In this document: in pieces, positions 36,324 to 48,442 of the stretch
How the letters are laid out: every line of letters begins with the position of its first letter
Numbering within the stretch: position 1 is the first letter of the stretch
NCBI GenBank assembly: GCA_029876055.1
Contig: CM056878.1
Span: forward strand, 3,348,001-3,412,000
DNA: 64,000 nucleotides
Direction: 5' to 3'
Origin: Madurella fahalii
Lineage: Eukaryota; Ascomycota; Sordariomycetes; Sordariales
Notes under the pieces: generated by a model
The model's database searches: none
Told to the model about the DNA's origin: nothing
What the model saw: only the letters and a program-made list of their open reading frames with translations
Made by a program: the position numbers and the translations under genes

Positions 36324-37019
36324 ATGAACAGCAGGCAATCCCCCTTTTCCCACCGCCCACAACTCACCCCCGCCGCCACCGCCACCATCAACCCCCAAAT
36401 CAGCCGCCTCGAGATCCTCCTCGTCACCCTCGTGATAGGCACCGTCCTCGTCCTCCTCCCAGCCTGCGCTCTGTGGCTCTGCATCGCCTTTGACCGCCGC
36501 CGCCGCAGGCGCGGCCTTCGGCACAGCTACCATCCCTCAGGCTACCACCACGGGCTTGACGGCGCCACGGACGCACCGCCCCTGTCCTGGGCGGACAAGA
36601 AGCCGCTGCTGCCGCTGGCGCTCGACGAGGAGGACATCTCGGGATGGGCGCCACCACTCCCACGATCCCGCCGAACGGGCAGGTTCGGAAGTATCGACGC
36701 CGCTGCCACCGCCGCCGCCGTTGTTGCCGTTGCTGACCGGGCCGGCGTCGTCTTGAGCAGCCTGCGCCAAGTTGTTGTGGCGGTCTGGTCTGGGCTTGTG
36801 GGGATGGGGAGCCAGGTGGCAACATCGCTGTCGTCGCTGCGGCGGGATGTAGAGAGTGGACATGCCGAGGATGACGGTGAGGTGTATCCGTCCAGCGGTC
36901 GGGAGATTCTTGGAGTGGAGAAGGAACGAGTGCTGAGGAAGAGGGAGTGCTGGTATCCTTGTTCTTTGCAGCGCGGGGAGGAGGAGAGGGAAGGTGGAAG
37001 GGGGGAGGGGATGGTTTAA
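36324..37019 (+). CDS. Probable small single-pass membrane protein (hypothetical)
   Basis: An open frame of 231 residues from ATG 36324. A short Ser/Pro/Thr-rich N-terminus is followed by one strong membrane segment (about 29-57, from LEILLVTLVIGTVLVLLPAC), then a run of six Arg-rich residues as stop-transfer, and an acidic and Pro-rich cytoplasmic part with LSWADKKPLLPLALDEEDISGW. This layout is common in small fungal membrane proteins. The last 25 residues are Glu/Gly/Arg-rich and unconvincing, so an unseen 3' intron is possible. I do not recognise the family. The gene converges on mic10. Confidence 0.45.
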   Translation: MNSRQSPFSHRPQLTPAATATINPQISRLEILLVTLVIGTVLVLLPACALWLCIAFDRRRRRRGLRHSYHPSGYHHGLDGATDAPPLSWADKKPLLPLALDEEDISGWAPPLPRSRRTGRFGSIDAAATAAAVVAVADRAGVVLSSLRQVVVAVWSGLVGMGSQVATSLSSLRRDVESGHAEDDGEVYPSSGREILGVEKERVLRKRECWYPCSLQRGEEEREGGRGEGMV

Positions 37020-37406
37020 AGGGGGTGAGGTCAGATGGTTGTGTACGTGGGGAGGGGTGAGGAAGTGGTGATTTGCCTGGAAAGGTACTGCCATTGCTAG
37101 ACTGGATACCCCCTGCCTCCTTGGCTGAGAATCAGGAGTATTGCTTTTGAGTAAAACTCACACGCAACATAGTCTGTTTTGAGCAGCCCGCGTCCGACCT
37201 AGACCAAGAAACGTGGCGTTTTAGGTATGCCTCTAAGTTTGACTGATTGAACAGGGTTTGTACAGTGGCTCTGCCTGCCTACCCCCCTCACTTTTCTCAA
37301 TTCCACGCACAACATCGTTATCGACAGATGGGGGAACGTCCGTTCGCTCGCTCGTTATCCCAGCCGTCTTCTCTTCCTTCTTCCTACACCTTGAATACGA
37401 GACCCC
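37020..37406. other. Convergent 3' flanks, 387 bp
   Basis: This lies between the hypothetical membrane-protein gene (+) and mic10 (-). Nothing further is seen. Confidence 0.55.
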
Positions 37407-37761
37407 TCATGCCTGGTGCTTCTTGATGTCTCGCGCCGCCTGCTTCAGGCTGTAGTTGCACTCCTCGTACGCCCGCCCCGCGCCGAAGCCGACGCCGACA
37501 AATGCAGGCCACGCCCTCCGCTTGAAGAGCAGGACTGAGAAGACGACACCAAAACCGAGGCCGAGAGTGGACTTGATGATCAGATTGGAGAGGCAGCGGT
37601 CCCACTGTGGCCAACGGCGATATGAATTGTCAGCGCATGAACGGAGTGTTTGCAGCAATCGAAAGCCGGTGGGAATTGCTGACCTTCTCGTTTAGAAGCG
37701 CCTCGCTAACGGGGCGCGCGACAGCGCGGGAGGGCGTGGAGGGAGCTGTCGTCTCGGCCAT
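37407..37761 (-). CDS. mic10: MICOS complex subunit Mic10
   Basis: Predicted 91 residues in two exons (37761-37684, 37604-37407; 79-nt intron, donor GTCAGC, branch-like GCTGACA). The N-terminus (MAETTAPSTPSRAV) is soluble. The core begins WDRCLSNLIIKSTLGLGFG and has two short membrane segments (about 31-53 and 57-77) with the diagnostic glycine motifs GLGFG and GVGFGAG, which let Mic10 oligomerise and bend the inner membrane at crista junctions. The tail is CNYSLKQAARDIKKHQA. Length and motifs match the family. The gene is transcribed divergently from urb2 across 455 bp. Confidence 0.95.
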
Positions 37762-38216
37762 GGCGCAACTGACACGGACCTGGGAATTGCGGGTTGGGTT
37801 AGCATAGTGACGCATTTGCAGAGCTGGAGACTCTTGCTACCTCTAGCGAGTGACTCAATTGAGGGGGGAGGTGAATGCGACGGGTGTGTGGTGAAGGCGG
37901 AGACAGCAATTGTCCCGTCGTTGACTCTCGATTAATGAAGCTATTTTGTTTCGGGCAGACGCCAGTGCCAAGAGCTTGAATGCTTGTTAATAGCTCGGCT
38001 GTTGCCGTTGTCTCCCGAAGGCGGTGAGCCCAGAGCTTTGCTGGAGTTTTGTGGGGCGATCGAGACTGGAGCGGCAGAATTTGGGAATTTTTGGGAGCTT
38101 TCTCGATTCGCGCTCTGGTTAGCGTGGGGGCAATCGCTAAAACAACCACTACGGCGAAAAGAATTGGAGAACGGCAAACCATGAAATTCGGAGTCTAGCG
38201 CCTGCAGTCAATCGCA
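37762..38216. promoter_or_regulatory. Divergent promoter of mic10 and urb2
   Basis: 455 bp between divergent start codons carries both promoters. No specific element is assigned. Confidence 0.6.
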
Positions 38217-41200
38217 ATGGGGACAGATTATCCTAAGGTACTCTCGCTTTCACTATTTGCCGTGCTCTGGATTCTGACCACATGGGTAGGCCGGTGAAGC
38301 GGCTCTCGTCCGGGCTGTCAGAGCCCTGGATCAGGGCGATGTCGAGACAATACCGAGCCGACTCGAAAGGGTGTGGGATGCGCTCTCTGGGTACCGTGGA
38401 GGTAGCTTTCATGCGGCCGAAGAGATGCTCCTACGATGGCTCCTAAAGAACATGACCGGATCGTCTGCGAATGCTGAACGAGTTCGACGGTACCCTCGAG
38501 CTTGGGACATTCTCGGCGCCGTGTTTGCCTTGATACCGCTTTTCTCTTTGGCAAAGTCGCTTGCGGACCGTCGCTTTGTGGGTGTCCTTCAGCAGACGCT
38601 CAAGGACATCGCAACGCCGCAGCAGCAGGAGGGTGGGCAAACAAACGGGACCGATTCGGATGTTGAGATGGCCGATGCTCCTTCTCAGGAGAGCCCTGCG
38701 AATCCCAGGAAACGGAAAAGAGCCGACTCTTCAAGCTTTTATATCTCCGCCCAGAGGCGGGTAGCCGGTTGTCTTCAGTCCGCCGAGGCCGTTTTTGAAG
38801 CCGTCCGGATACTCTTGTCCCGATGCGAAACTAAGGCGTTGGATGGAACGGCTGCTCATCGAATGGGTGCCGAGCATGTCAAGTCGCTGTTCTCGTCGTC
38901 TGCTGCCGAAACCATGGAGATCCTTGTACCGTGGCTCGCCATGTGTGGTGTGGCCATGGATAGGTCTCAGGTCGAGCAGTTCAGGGAGCAATCCTCCTGG
39001 TTATCTACCTTCATCGTCTTGTGGGAGCTTCACCTTCAGAGCGCTAGTGATTCCTCTGAAGTCGCGACCCATCTGTCCGGGACAGGTGCGAGACTTCTTG
39101 GTAGACTGACAGGCATTCCACAGCAGATACACCTTGGCATTGATCCAGTAGTTCAAGAGCGTTGGGCCCGGGACTTACGCCGTTTCCTAACACGCAACCT
39201 AATTCTGCCGGCGCGAGCGGCTTTCCTGACTAGGGGAAGCCAGGAAGTAGTGCAGATAGCAGTGGACATGTCGAGTGCATCAGCTCATACTACTTTTCCT
39301 GTTCTGTTTGACCTGGTTAGCAGATTGCCCCTCGAATTGGGCGGCAAAACCTCTAGGAAGGACTACGAGACATGGATACAAACCGTGTTTGACACCATCT
39401 TACGAGCTTCAAAGAACGTCAACCGTGACAGCAGTGTGACCGCGGTCCGGACCATCATGGAGATCGCGGCTGAACGGGGTACGGTTTTATCAGCCGTAAG
39501 TCTCCGCACCGTCTGCAATGGCTATGCTCTCAGGTCAGATGCTGGTGATTGGAGCTTGCTTCTCGCACTCATGAAGCTAAACCCAGACGTCTTCTTGGTC
39601 TCGGAAGACGGGAAAGAGCTCCTTGAGCAAGTTCTAGAGAGGACGCGGAGACCCGACACTCTGAGCGCGGAAGATTTCAAGAGGGCCGCTCGGTTCATTG
39701 TCTTGCTCGCAGATGGTTACGCTCAGGCTCGCAACTTATCGACATTCATTAAGACCTGGCTCAAGTATCTTGCTCCCGTCAAGCCCAAAGCCGGTCTCCA
39801 GCCCTTATGGGCCCAAAAGGAGCTTGTCGACATTGTAGCGAAGCTGATACAGGCATCTCTGAGCACGAATCAGCTCGTCGATATTCTCGACTGGCTCGCC
39901 ATGCAGACACAGCCGGCGGAGAGCGCGGCTAGGATATACATCTTAGAAACTATTTCAGTGGGAATTTCACAGGAGGAGTTCATTGACGCCGCAAATATGA
40001 AGATATTCGACGGTGTTTTCTCGGAAAAATACTCTAAAAAAGAGACGCCTACTATCTCCGTCTGCCGATGGGCAGTAGCCTCGAAAGCGATCGCCAGGGC
40101 CACACTTGAGGAAGCCGGCCAGATCTGGTCTCGCATCAAATCAGATATCAAGAGCATCCTACGGAAATCTCCGTTGGATCGCGAGGATACCTTCTCAGCC
40201 TTTAGATGCTGCGCTGCAGCTTGGCTAGCAAATCACCCTGGTGCTTCGCACGAAGATGAGGCAGCAAATCTGATATGCTCCTTCATCGACAGACTCGATA
40301 AAGATGGCGAAACCATACAACTGCACTTGAACGATAGCGAAAACTCTGTCAGCAGAGGGATCTACATGTCTTGGATTCTTTCGGATGCGCCTCGACTTGT
40401 GAGGTACGGTTTGATGTCCCCCGTTTTCCCGTCAGATGATGCTAATGAAGCCAGCCTTTATGTGGAAAGGAAAGGCTGCATCCCCAACGGGATGCACTCC
40501 CTCGTAACTCCTCCTAGCGCTGAAGAGGCATCTCTCGATTCTGCTCTGGCTGTGTCTCGCCTCTTGTTACAGCGCGAGAGCAACATCAATAACCAGAAAC
40601 TCATGGGTAAGCTCTGGCAGCCCTTATAGATGCAGCTATGTGTTGCTAATGTTGCAAAGATTTGTTGATCGATGCATTGATCTCGCAGATCAACACGTCC
40701 AAGACAGGCTGGCAGGGACCTTCGACCAAGGTTGCCATCCAATTCCTGCTCGACGTTCCGGCCGAGGTGCTAAGCCGGACCCAACGGGAGGCTGCCATGA
40801 AGTCCTTGGTATCGCACCTTCCAGGGGACTCAGACAAGCCAGAGAACATTGGGCCGGAGTATTGGAAGCCGGTACTGAGTCTCATGGTCAAGCTGATGCG
40901 GAGGCCGACCTTCTACGAGGTATGCGGGCAATGCTTTGCGGTTTGCTTGACACTGACAATACCGTAGGGCATGAGCTTTGCTCATTTGGAATCGATAGGA
41001 CGGTGTCTTTGGAAGACACATCGCCGCTCGCAACGCCACTCCAAAGGAGAGCTGGCTGCAGGTGATGTCGCTAGGGACAGAGGCAACTTTCAACTACTGC
41101 GGCAGCTGGTGGTGTTGACTATAAGGTACGTACTGCACATCCCTCGCGAGACATGGCTAACCCTTGCAGACAAATGACAATCGGGAGCGTCGAGGAACGG

Positions 41201-42701
41201 GAAAAAGCCTATATTACGGCTTCTGTTTCTGCTCTCCAGAGTCCATGCAAAGATTCAGACACCGTACCACGCATTGTCCTCCTCCAAGCTTTCGTCATGG
41301 CCGTGCAGGCGTCGCCCGTTCTCAAAAAGCTTGAAGAGGACGGCTTAGACCTGGGCAGCATCAAACGACTTCTTCTCCAGACTGGGGTATCAGTTGTCAA
41401 GTCCGAGACGCGGCAAGATACGGGAAAGTTGCCGACGGTAGTTGCCCTGGAAGCGCTGCGCGGCCTAGATGGTGAAGCTGTGGGGCCGGCGCTCTCTGAC
41501 ACTGCCCCTTCACTGCTCGAGGAGAGCGACGCACTTGTTGGTGAGGGCGCCCAGATTGGCTGGGATATTCGCATGTTCTTGGCGAATCACTTTCCGGAAG
41601 TGCTTTCATCGCCGTTAAATGGGAAGATGCTACTCAAGGCTCCGGTGTCCTCGGGAGAAGATGAGCAGCCAACGCGCAGCTCGCCCGTTACAACCGCCGG
41701 AAGGACGACTCTGCTACGGTACACTGATACCGTAGTCGGGGTTACCGATGAGGCGACAAAGCTTCGGTATCTCAAGGAGTTGCTCGAGGATCCCGATAGT
41801 CAAGAAGCGCTCGGCCGTCTTGTAGTCATCTACCGCCTAGTTCAACACCTTAAGGGTAAGATGCCTTCTCCCAGCCGAGTTTACTCGAAGCATACTGATC
41901 CGGCCAGGCTCGCGACCATCCAACTCCCCAGGCCAATTCGACCTTGCAAATGCCCACAGCACACTTTGCTATGCCCTCCAGCAAGCCACCACCCCTCCTC
42001 ACTTTGTCCTGACTTCGAAGATCATCCACCTGCTCCTCGACCGAAACCCCATCTGCATGACCCAGTGGAACATCGAGCTCACCCTCAGCAGCGTCGCCAC
42101 CATCTCAGCAACAGAAGCATCATCGAGCACCTTGATCTCCGCCTCACCAAGCACCTACCCGTCCCTCTGCCGGCTCGTAGAGATTGTGATCAAGCGCCAC
42201 AGGAAACGGCTGGACGGGCACTTCCACATCCTCATCACAGCCCTGCAGGCTCTCCTCCGCTTGCTGCTCTCTCGACCTCTCGCCACCACCTCGACCACCA
42301 CCGCTACCCTTGACAGCGAAGCAGAAGCAGCAAGGCACCAGACCCTCTGGGAGAAACATGCCAAGCTCTTTTCCCGGCTCCTCACCCTTATCTGCGAGCC
42401 CACAGTCGCGTCCGTTTCCCGCTCGCAGACGAGCGGGCTCGATTCGGAAAAGGACAGAGCCAAGCGGTACGCGGGCCAGTTCATGTACCTGGTGCTGATG
42501 CAGTACGTCAAGCTGCAGCTCGAACACGTGGTGCCGCACGGCGTGCGGGAGGCGCTCGAGACGGGCGTCTACTCGGTCATGGACATCACGACGCCGGACG
42601 GGTTCAAGATTATGAACGACGCTATGGACCCGAGCGGAAGGGTCATTTTCAAGGAGATGTACAAGCAGTACCAAAAGTTTGGGAAGTGGACGGGGGTATG
42701 A
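38217..42701 (+). CDS. urb2: Urb2/Npa2, nucleolar 60S ribosome biogenesis protein
   Basis: Predicted 1403 residues in six exons (38217-38237, 38290-40606, 40660-40919, 40968-41125, 41170-41855, 41932-42701), all joins checked for phase. The first exon is only 21 nt (MGTDYPK) and is inferred from splice sites and the family-like continuation AALVRAVRALDQGDVETIP. A basic PRKRKR near 146-151 is a likely nuclear signal. The body is alpha-helical repeat. The C-terminal Urb2/Npa2 domain occupies the last 225 or so residues and ends with the family signature GFKIMNDAMDPSGRVIFKEM. Urb2 joins early pre-60S particles with Urb1/Npa1, Dbp6, Nop8 and Rsa3. The 3' end lies 102 bp from the convergent cdc123 gene. 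Confidence 0.94.
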
Positions 42702-42803
42702 TTTGGGAATCGGGAATATGGACCCAATTGTCTGTGAGGGGTTTCTTCTTGGGAATATCAGATTATATACCCTTCCGTCTTCCCAGATTTGTCCTTTCTT
42801 TTG

Positions 42804-44214
42804 CTAGCTGCCTTCCCTCCTTTCCGTTATTCTCTGCCAACGCTGCGCAAACTCGCGTATCCCACCCTCCCCGCCAAGGCTGGCATCCACCACCTCCTTG
42901 GGAAGTTTATGCGCCGAATACTGCGGCGAGCTGAAGTTGTACGCGGCCGGATCATCCTCCTCAACTAACCTCAATTCCGGCTCCGTTTCCTCCTCCTCCT
43001 CCTCCTCCTCTTCCTCATCATCCGTACTGCTACTTGCCGTCCCCGCCTCCTCCTCTGCCTCTCCCTCATGCTGCTGTTGCATATCCGAGGCACTCCCAAA
43101 CAGTGGTCTCGCAACCCGCATCTCCAACAACTCCCGCCAGTCAAACAGCAGAGTATCTGTCCTTGGCGCCCAGGGGTTGATGTCGATCAGGCGTGCCCTG
43201 CCCAGGGTGGTTCTGTTCTCCCCTTCTTGGTCATCGTCATCGTAGTCTGCCTCGGGAATATACACGTCGAAAACGAAGCAGGAGTCGGGGAAGGTAAAGC
43301 GCATCTTGGACCGGAAGAGCTCCTGGGCGCGGCGGATGATCTGGGGCCGCAGGGATTTGAGAAAGGCGTAGTAGTTCAGGTCGCGCTGCGAGATGGCGAT
43401 CAGGCTGCGGTCCTTGACGAAGCACCGGAACTCGAGCGACGGGAGCGGGTTGAAGTAGCTGCGGAGGACCAGCACCGGGGTGAAGTCGGGGGCGAGCGGC
43501 GGGTTGTCGCCGTGCGCCGACGTGTTGGGGACCGTGTCGTCGAACGCGTGCGACAGGTCGTGGCTTATGAAGGACGACGACTTGAGGAGGATGTAGACGT
43601 CGTTGGCGGAGGTGCATTTCATTGTGTTGGGATGCCGCGAGATCCAGGTCGCGTCCTTGGGCGAGGACCAGTTCAGCTTGGGGCAGGCCGCGCCGCCGAG
43701 GGAGGCGATGGCTTCGGTTATCGAAGCGTGGAGTGCGGGGAAGCGGAGGTTGGGGGGTTGCCGGCGCGTCGTGGATGTGGGTTCGTCATCGTCGTCATCG
43801 TCGTCGTCGGAATCTGAATCGGTTCCGGGTTCCCCGGCGCCGGGTCGGGGCGCGGGTGCCGACGAGGAGGTGAAGGAAGGTTCCCAGTCGTCATCTTCAT
43901 CACCGGACGCGGCTGTATCTGATTGGTTATTGTTACTGCCGGAGCCTTCGTCGGCGAGGATGATGCCGTCCTCGTGGATGTAGGAGATGAAGTCTTGGGT
44001 TAGGGGGATGATGCGGGAGCGGATGCAGGAGGGGCGGTATCTGTGGGGTGTTAGTGATCTTGGATGTCCTTTGGGGATTGGACGTGATTGCGTACTTTGG
44101 AAACCAGTAGTCATATGAACAGTGGAGGATGTGCTCCCTTTTGACGGGAGGGAACCGCAGTTCATCGTCTGCTGCGCTCCCGCGTTGTGAGGTGGTAGGT
44201 TCTAGGGCAGGCAT
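42804..44214 (-). CDS. cdc123: Cdc123, eIF2 assembly factor (D123 family)
   Basis: Predicted 451 residues in two exons (44214-44096, 44040-42804; 55-nt intron). The N-terminus contains the D123 opening HILHCSYDYWFPKYR, followed by SRIIPLTQDFISYI. The core has VYILLKSSSFISHDL, VLRSYFNPLPSLEFRCFV and the ATP-grasp-like metal-binding end RLIDINPWAPRTDTLLFDW. Cdc123 binds the eIF2 gamma subunit and drives assembly of the eIF2 trimer for translation initiation. Low-complexity acid runs (Asp at about 117-125 and Glu near 390) expand it beyond the yeast length of about 360; they are encoded by GTC/ATC- and CTC-type repeats on the plus strand. Confidence 0.96.
42990..43018. repeat. (CTC)n tract encoding poly-Glu in Cdc123
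   Basis: A trinucleotide run in the coding frame of the minus-strand gene; read on the minus strand it is GAG/GAA. Confidence 0.9.
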
Positions 44215-44597
44215 GATCGTTGTGGGTCCTCGAGCTACTCCGTTAGGTTGGGGCCGAGGAAGGATTCAACGGCAATGGCAGATTGAGAGAAAGAATAGAG
44301 AGTAATTCAAGGCATATTGAATGGGATGCCTCGAGTCGTCATATAAATTCATGGTGGGGTTGACTCATTGACAGGAGATCTGCCCCGCATTCGTTACATT
44401 TTCTGCCGGTCATTTCGAGATGCCAGGTTCGCTCCCTCACCGCCTCTCGAAAACTACCTGGCAAGCTCCCTCGACCTGAGCCTCGTTCAAACACCGTGCC
44501 AAACACAGTTGCCCTACCATCCGCCCGACATCTCTCGGCTCTCTCGGATAATCCAAAAGCAACTCATATCCCAAACAAGAAAAGGAAGAGCGTGGAA
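44215..44597. promoter_or_regulatory. Divergent promoter of cdc123 and cwc21
   Basis: 383 bp between the two start codons; a TATAAAT is present at 44342-44348. Which gene it serves is unclear. Confidence 0.55.
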
Positions 44598-45288
44598 ATG
44601 TCAGACAACGTCGGCCTTTCGACCCCCCGCGGCAGCGGCACCTCGGGGTACGTGCAGCGTAACCTGGCGCACATGCGCCCCCGCGACATGGCCGCGCCCT
44701 ACCAGCCCCGCGACCTCGACAGCCTGAAGCACAAGCAGCGTCAACCGGACAAGGGCCTGCTCGAGCACGAGCGCAAGCGTGAGGTCGAGGTCAAGGTGTT
44801 TGAGCTGCGGGATAAGCTCGAGGAGGAAGGGTGCGTTTCTCCCTCCTATCTTTTTACAAGAAGTTACGTTATGTTTTTTGCGCGGAAGCTGATGTTAGAT
44901 GGCCTGTAGGATCGAGGAAGAGGAGATTGATTCCCGATGTGACGAGCTACGAAAGAAGCTGCTAGCAGAGATGGAGAAGAACCAGGATGGGGATAGGAGG
45001 AGAGGAAGCGGTGGCGGCGGGGTGGGACCGAGGCGGAACTTCAAGATGCATCAGGTTCATGAGCTGGCCGATGCCAAGATGAAGGAGAGTGAGCGGCTGA
45101 GACAGGCGCTCAAGATTAGCAAGGACTACGAGGAGGGGAGTCATTGGCGCAGGCAGGAGGAGAGGTTGAAGAAGGCGATGGAGAGGGACGCCGAGGATGG
45201 GAAGGACGATAGGGGGAGGGAGAGGGAAGGCGAGGGCGATCCGGATAGCGACAGGAACAGGGGCAGGGATTGGGAGGATAGGAGGTGA
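44598..45288 (+). CDS. cwf21: Cwc21/Cwf21 spliceosome component
   Basis: Predicted 203 residues in two exons (44598-44830, 44910-45288; 79-nt intron, phase 2). The N-terminus has the family opening MSDNVGLSTPRGSGTSGYVQ followed by RNLAHMRPRD. The cwf21 domain (about 50-96, KREVEVKVFELRDKLEEEG continuing into EEEEIDSRCDELRKKL) is the helical hairpin that binds Prp8 and Snu114. The remainder is Arg/Asp/Glu-rich and disordered, ending in an RD-type tail, as in SRm300-like relatives. Cwc21 binds the active spliceosome close to the 5' splice site and the catalytic core. Confidence 0.94.
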
Positions 45289-48200
45289 GCATGGGATTTG
45301 CGATTGGAATCGTGCTTGTATACCACTAGGCAGGAGTTTGGTGTCATGGGCGCATTCGGGATTGATTGGTCGGGGGCCATTATATTGCGTTGGAAAAAGG
45401 GTTCATCTTGTGTTGACCCCGCCTCAAGCAGAGGATTTTGGCGGGCAAGAAGCCAATATCAAAATATCGAGCTTGCAAGGTCTCTGAAAATCAACCTATC
45501 ACACTCAACACACAACCGTTTACACTCATAGTTCCCAACGACTATCGACTGCCAATATCACTGTGATATACCGAATGTGTTACACAATGCCGACTAATTC
45601 GGCCATAGCCGACCACCAGAGACCTTCCAGAAGCACCGGCGAAGACGCTCGCCCCATTGGGAACCAGGCGGCCATGGCATCACAATGGAATGATCGAATA
45701 GAAAACCACCGGAAGCCGCCCTGCGCCGCATCCAGACAGGCTGCAGATTCCCCCATGCAAGTGATTTGCTCATCCCACTCTCCCTCTGTCTCGGGTGTTT
45801 TACTTTGAACCGACCAAATACCGCGGCCCCCTATCCTCCCAATGGCGACTGAACGTCGGTGTACCGGTACTTGAGACGATAGTGTACTGCACGAATAGAA
45901 ATGCAAGTCACTCTCTAGCCAGTGCCCCGCAAGCCCGCCGACTGTACGTACGTACGGGCGCTAATTTAGGCGGAAGAAGATCAATCGGCCAACCACGACC
46001 TTGCACATTTTCTCGTTGCATATGCAGCACGGTTTACAGTTAGGGCGGGCATGCAGTGAAGCGGGAGGCGGAAGACGGAACACCCGGAACCCGGGAGGGT
46101 CAAGGGGTCTTTTCGGCTCCCTTCTTGGAAGGTGTTGGTATTATCAAGGACAGTTGAGGATGCTGTCTTACATTGAAGGCAGCTGAGCGATGCATCTCAA
46201 CGACGCAATTCGTTCGATCTCCGGAAAGGTGGTGTAGGATGACTCAATCTGGCGCCTTTCCGCTGCATGAAGGCAGAGCAAAGCTGCTTGTGACCCCCGA
46301 GCGAGAGTGACGCACTCTTCTCGTCTGGGTAATGGAAAAGGGGGCTGATGTTATCTCAGAGCCTCGCGAGCGGTGGCAACATGGCGGACACGACACCCAA
46401 CGGCGTAGCTACGCTTACACGGCATCCCGTCGCCCCATCAGCAGCCATAACCGCAGCAGAGAAGCGGGGCGGAATTCACAAGCCATGGAAGCCCGTGCCG
46501 AACGGACACCGGCCGGCCCGCAAGCTCTAGTAGAGTAAGGGCCGAGCATACGCAACCGAACCTAAAGTCCGGTCAGTGCAGCGCAGTGCAGTGCGGCTTT
46601 GGACGGAGCAATCGCATCAGAGCAAAGCACGCATATATATATGTATTCATATGCAGCACCAACACCACCACAACCTACAGTGTAGCAATCTGCGGCCGAC
46701 CTGCAGCCACCATGCAAAGCTGCAACCATCACTGGGATCAGACCCGTTCAAGAGGATGGAGGGGTGGAGGAGCGAAGCGGCATGGAAACCACGGGCCTCC
46801 CATAGAACCATTGCGGGGAAACTGAACCATGAATGGGAAAATCCGGGGTGATCGATCGGCGCGACAACATGGGATAAAATTGGCTGGATGAGACGATCGG
46901 TTGTAGCCGCCCGCGACGGAGATCAAAATCGAATTCGATGTCGGGATCGCGTAGCTCAGAATAGACAAGGTAGTTCAGATAATCCTAACCCCGACAATGC
47001 ATTGCCCATGATGGGGGGATGACGACACGGGGCATCGGATCAAAGACCAACTGACTGGACCGACTGACCCCGCGGGGCGGGAGTTTCGGGGGGTTTGGAA
47101 CTTTGGATGGACGCGCTCCTCCCCGGAAAATGCAACGGCAAATTGAAAATCTGGGGTAATAAGAGAAACCACATGTGCTGTCTTTGATAGCCTACCCTAC
47201 CTCGGCTCGGATGAAGAGCTCGCCGCTTGCTTCCGCGAAGCTACTGCACCTCCAATAGGCACCAACACGCGTTCCCTGTGGGGAAGTCTCCATCGACTGC
47301 GCTACACTAGTGAGAGGTAAGGGGGTTGTGGATCGATCGATGGCCGGGATGATTGCACGTTGAAAGGCAAGAGAGCAGAACACGACTCGTTACACAACAC
47401 AAACAACAACGATCTCCAACATGACCACCCAGAATGCTCATCCATTCATCCATCCCTAAGTAGCAGCATAAATACCTGCAAAATAAAAGAGTAAAAAAAT
47501 AAACAAAGAATAGTTCAAAACCTGCCATCAAGCAGCAACAAAGCTACTGGAATAGTCCAATACATTTCCCAGCTCCCTCGCTCCCTCTGTTCCTGTAAGC
47601 CTTCTAAGCCAGCCTAACCGCCATCGTGAATCAGTAGGGTAATGTCCATGTGAGCATCCAGCCCAGCGACCCAAGCTCTGCTCCCGCAAAATTCAACGCG
47701 GGAAACGAAACACCATGCCACTAGTACCAAGCAGGTAACTAAACCAGTCAACCATACGGTTCAAGATCGGGCCCTCGAGCTATTCTACTCAGACCATGCT
47801 CAAGCCGGGCGGCGAGCGGTACGCCCCGTCCGTCCGGTATCCCAGAAGTCCGGTTCGGTCCCGGGTCAGGTCTCCTTTCCTATCCTGTCCTGCATTTCGG
47901 TGTGAACCGTACCTTCCCTCTCCTCGATATCTTTTTCCAAATCCTGCAGGGTGCCTCCCCTTTCCATTTCCGCAAACTAACCGACGCTGGCACTGTTCTC
48001 AAGTGCAGTGTGACCGGGGTATATAATAATGAGAGCTGTGCTTTCAGGCGTAGCTTGTTGCCTTTAGAAGCTGCATTGTCTGCCACACAGCCGGCTGGGG
48101 CGAGGTAATGGTAAAGTCGTTTTGGTCGCCGTGGGCAGCATACAGCAGAAGGGGAAAAAAAAAAAAAAAAAACCGCCACCACCATCCCCTCGTTCACCCG

Positions 48201-48442
48201 GACGGGGAGCATTCATGATTTTGATCTTTTTTTTTTCTTTCCTCGTCATGACATCCATTCTAACGTGCCACAGGCTGCATAAAAAAAACGCTTCGTTATA
48301 ACCATTTCGGATGATCATCGGGACATCGTACACATCGGTCGGCACTCGAGAAAGGGGTTAAGCACACACTGACATCGGCTCGGGACTCGGGGGCTCGCGC
48401 GGGCAGTCGGCTCGTTCAACAAAGATGTATTGGGGGTATCGT
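45289..48442. other. Convergent intergenic region, 3.2 kb
   Basis: This lies between cwf21 (+) and the Ras GEF gene (-). No supported gene is seen. It contains an 18-A run (48155-48172) and a C/T-rich stretch at 47870-47990. Confidence 0.5.
48155..48172. repeat. Poly(A) run of 18
   Basis: A homopolymer in the 3' flank of the Ras GEF gene. No target-site duplication or coding remnant next to it marks it as a retroelement tail. Confidence 0.9.

Noticed and set aside
43068..43817. 249-codon + strand frame
   Set aside because: It is antisense to the Cdc123 exon, whose protein matches its family along its length.
48155..48172. Poly(A) as a retroelement tail
   Set aside because: No target-site duplication or reverse-transcriptase remnant nearby.
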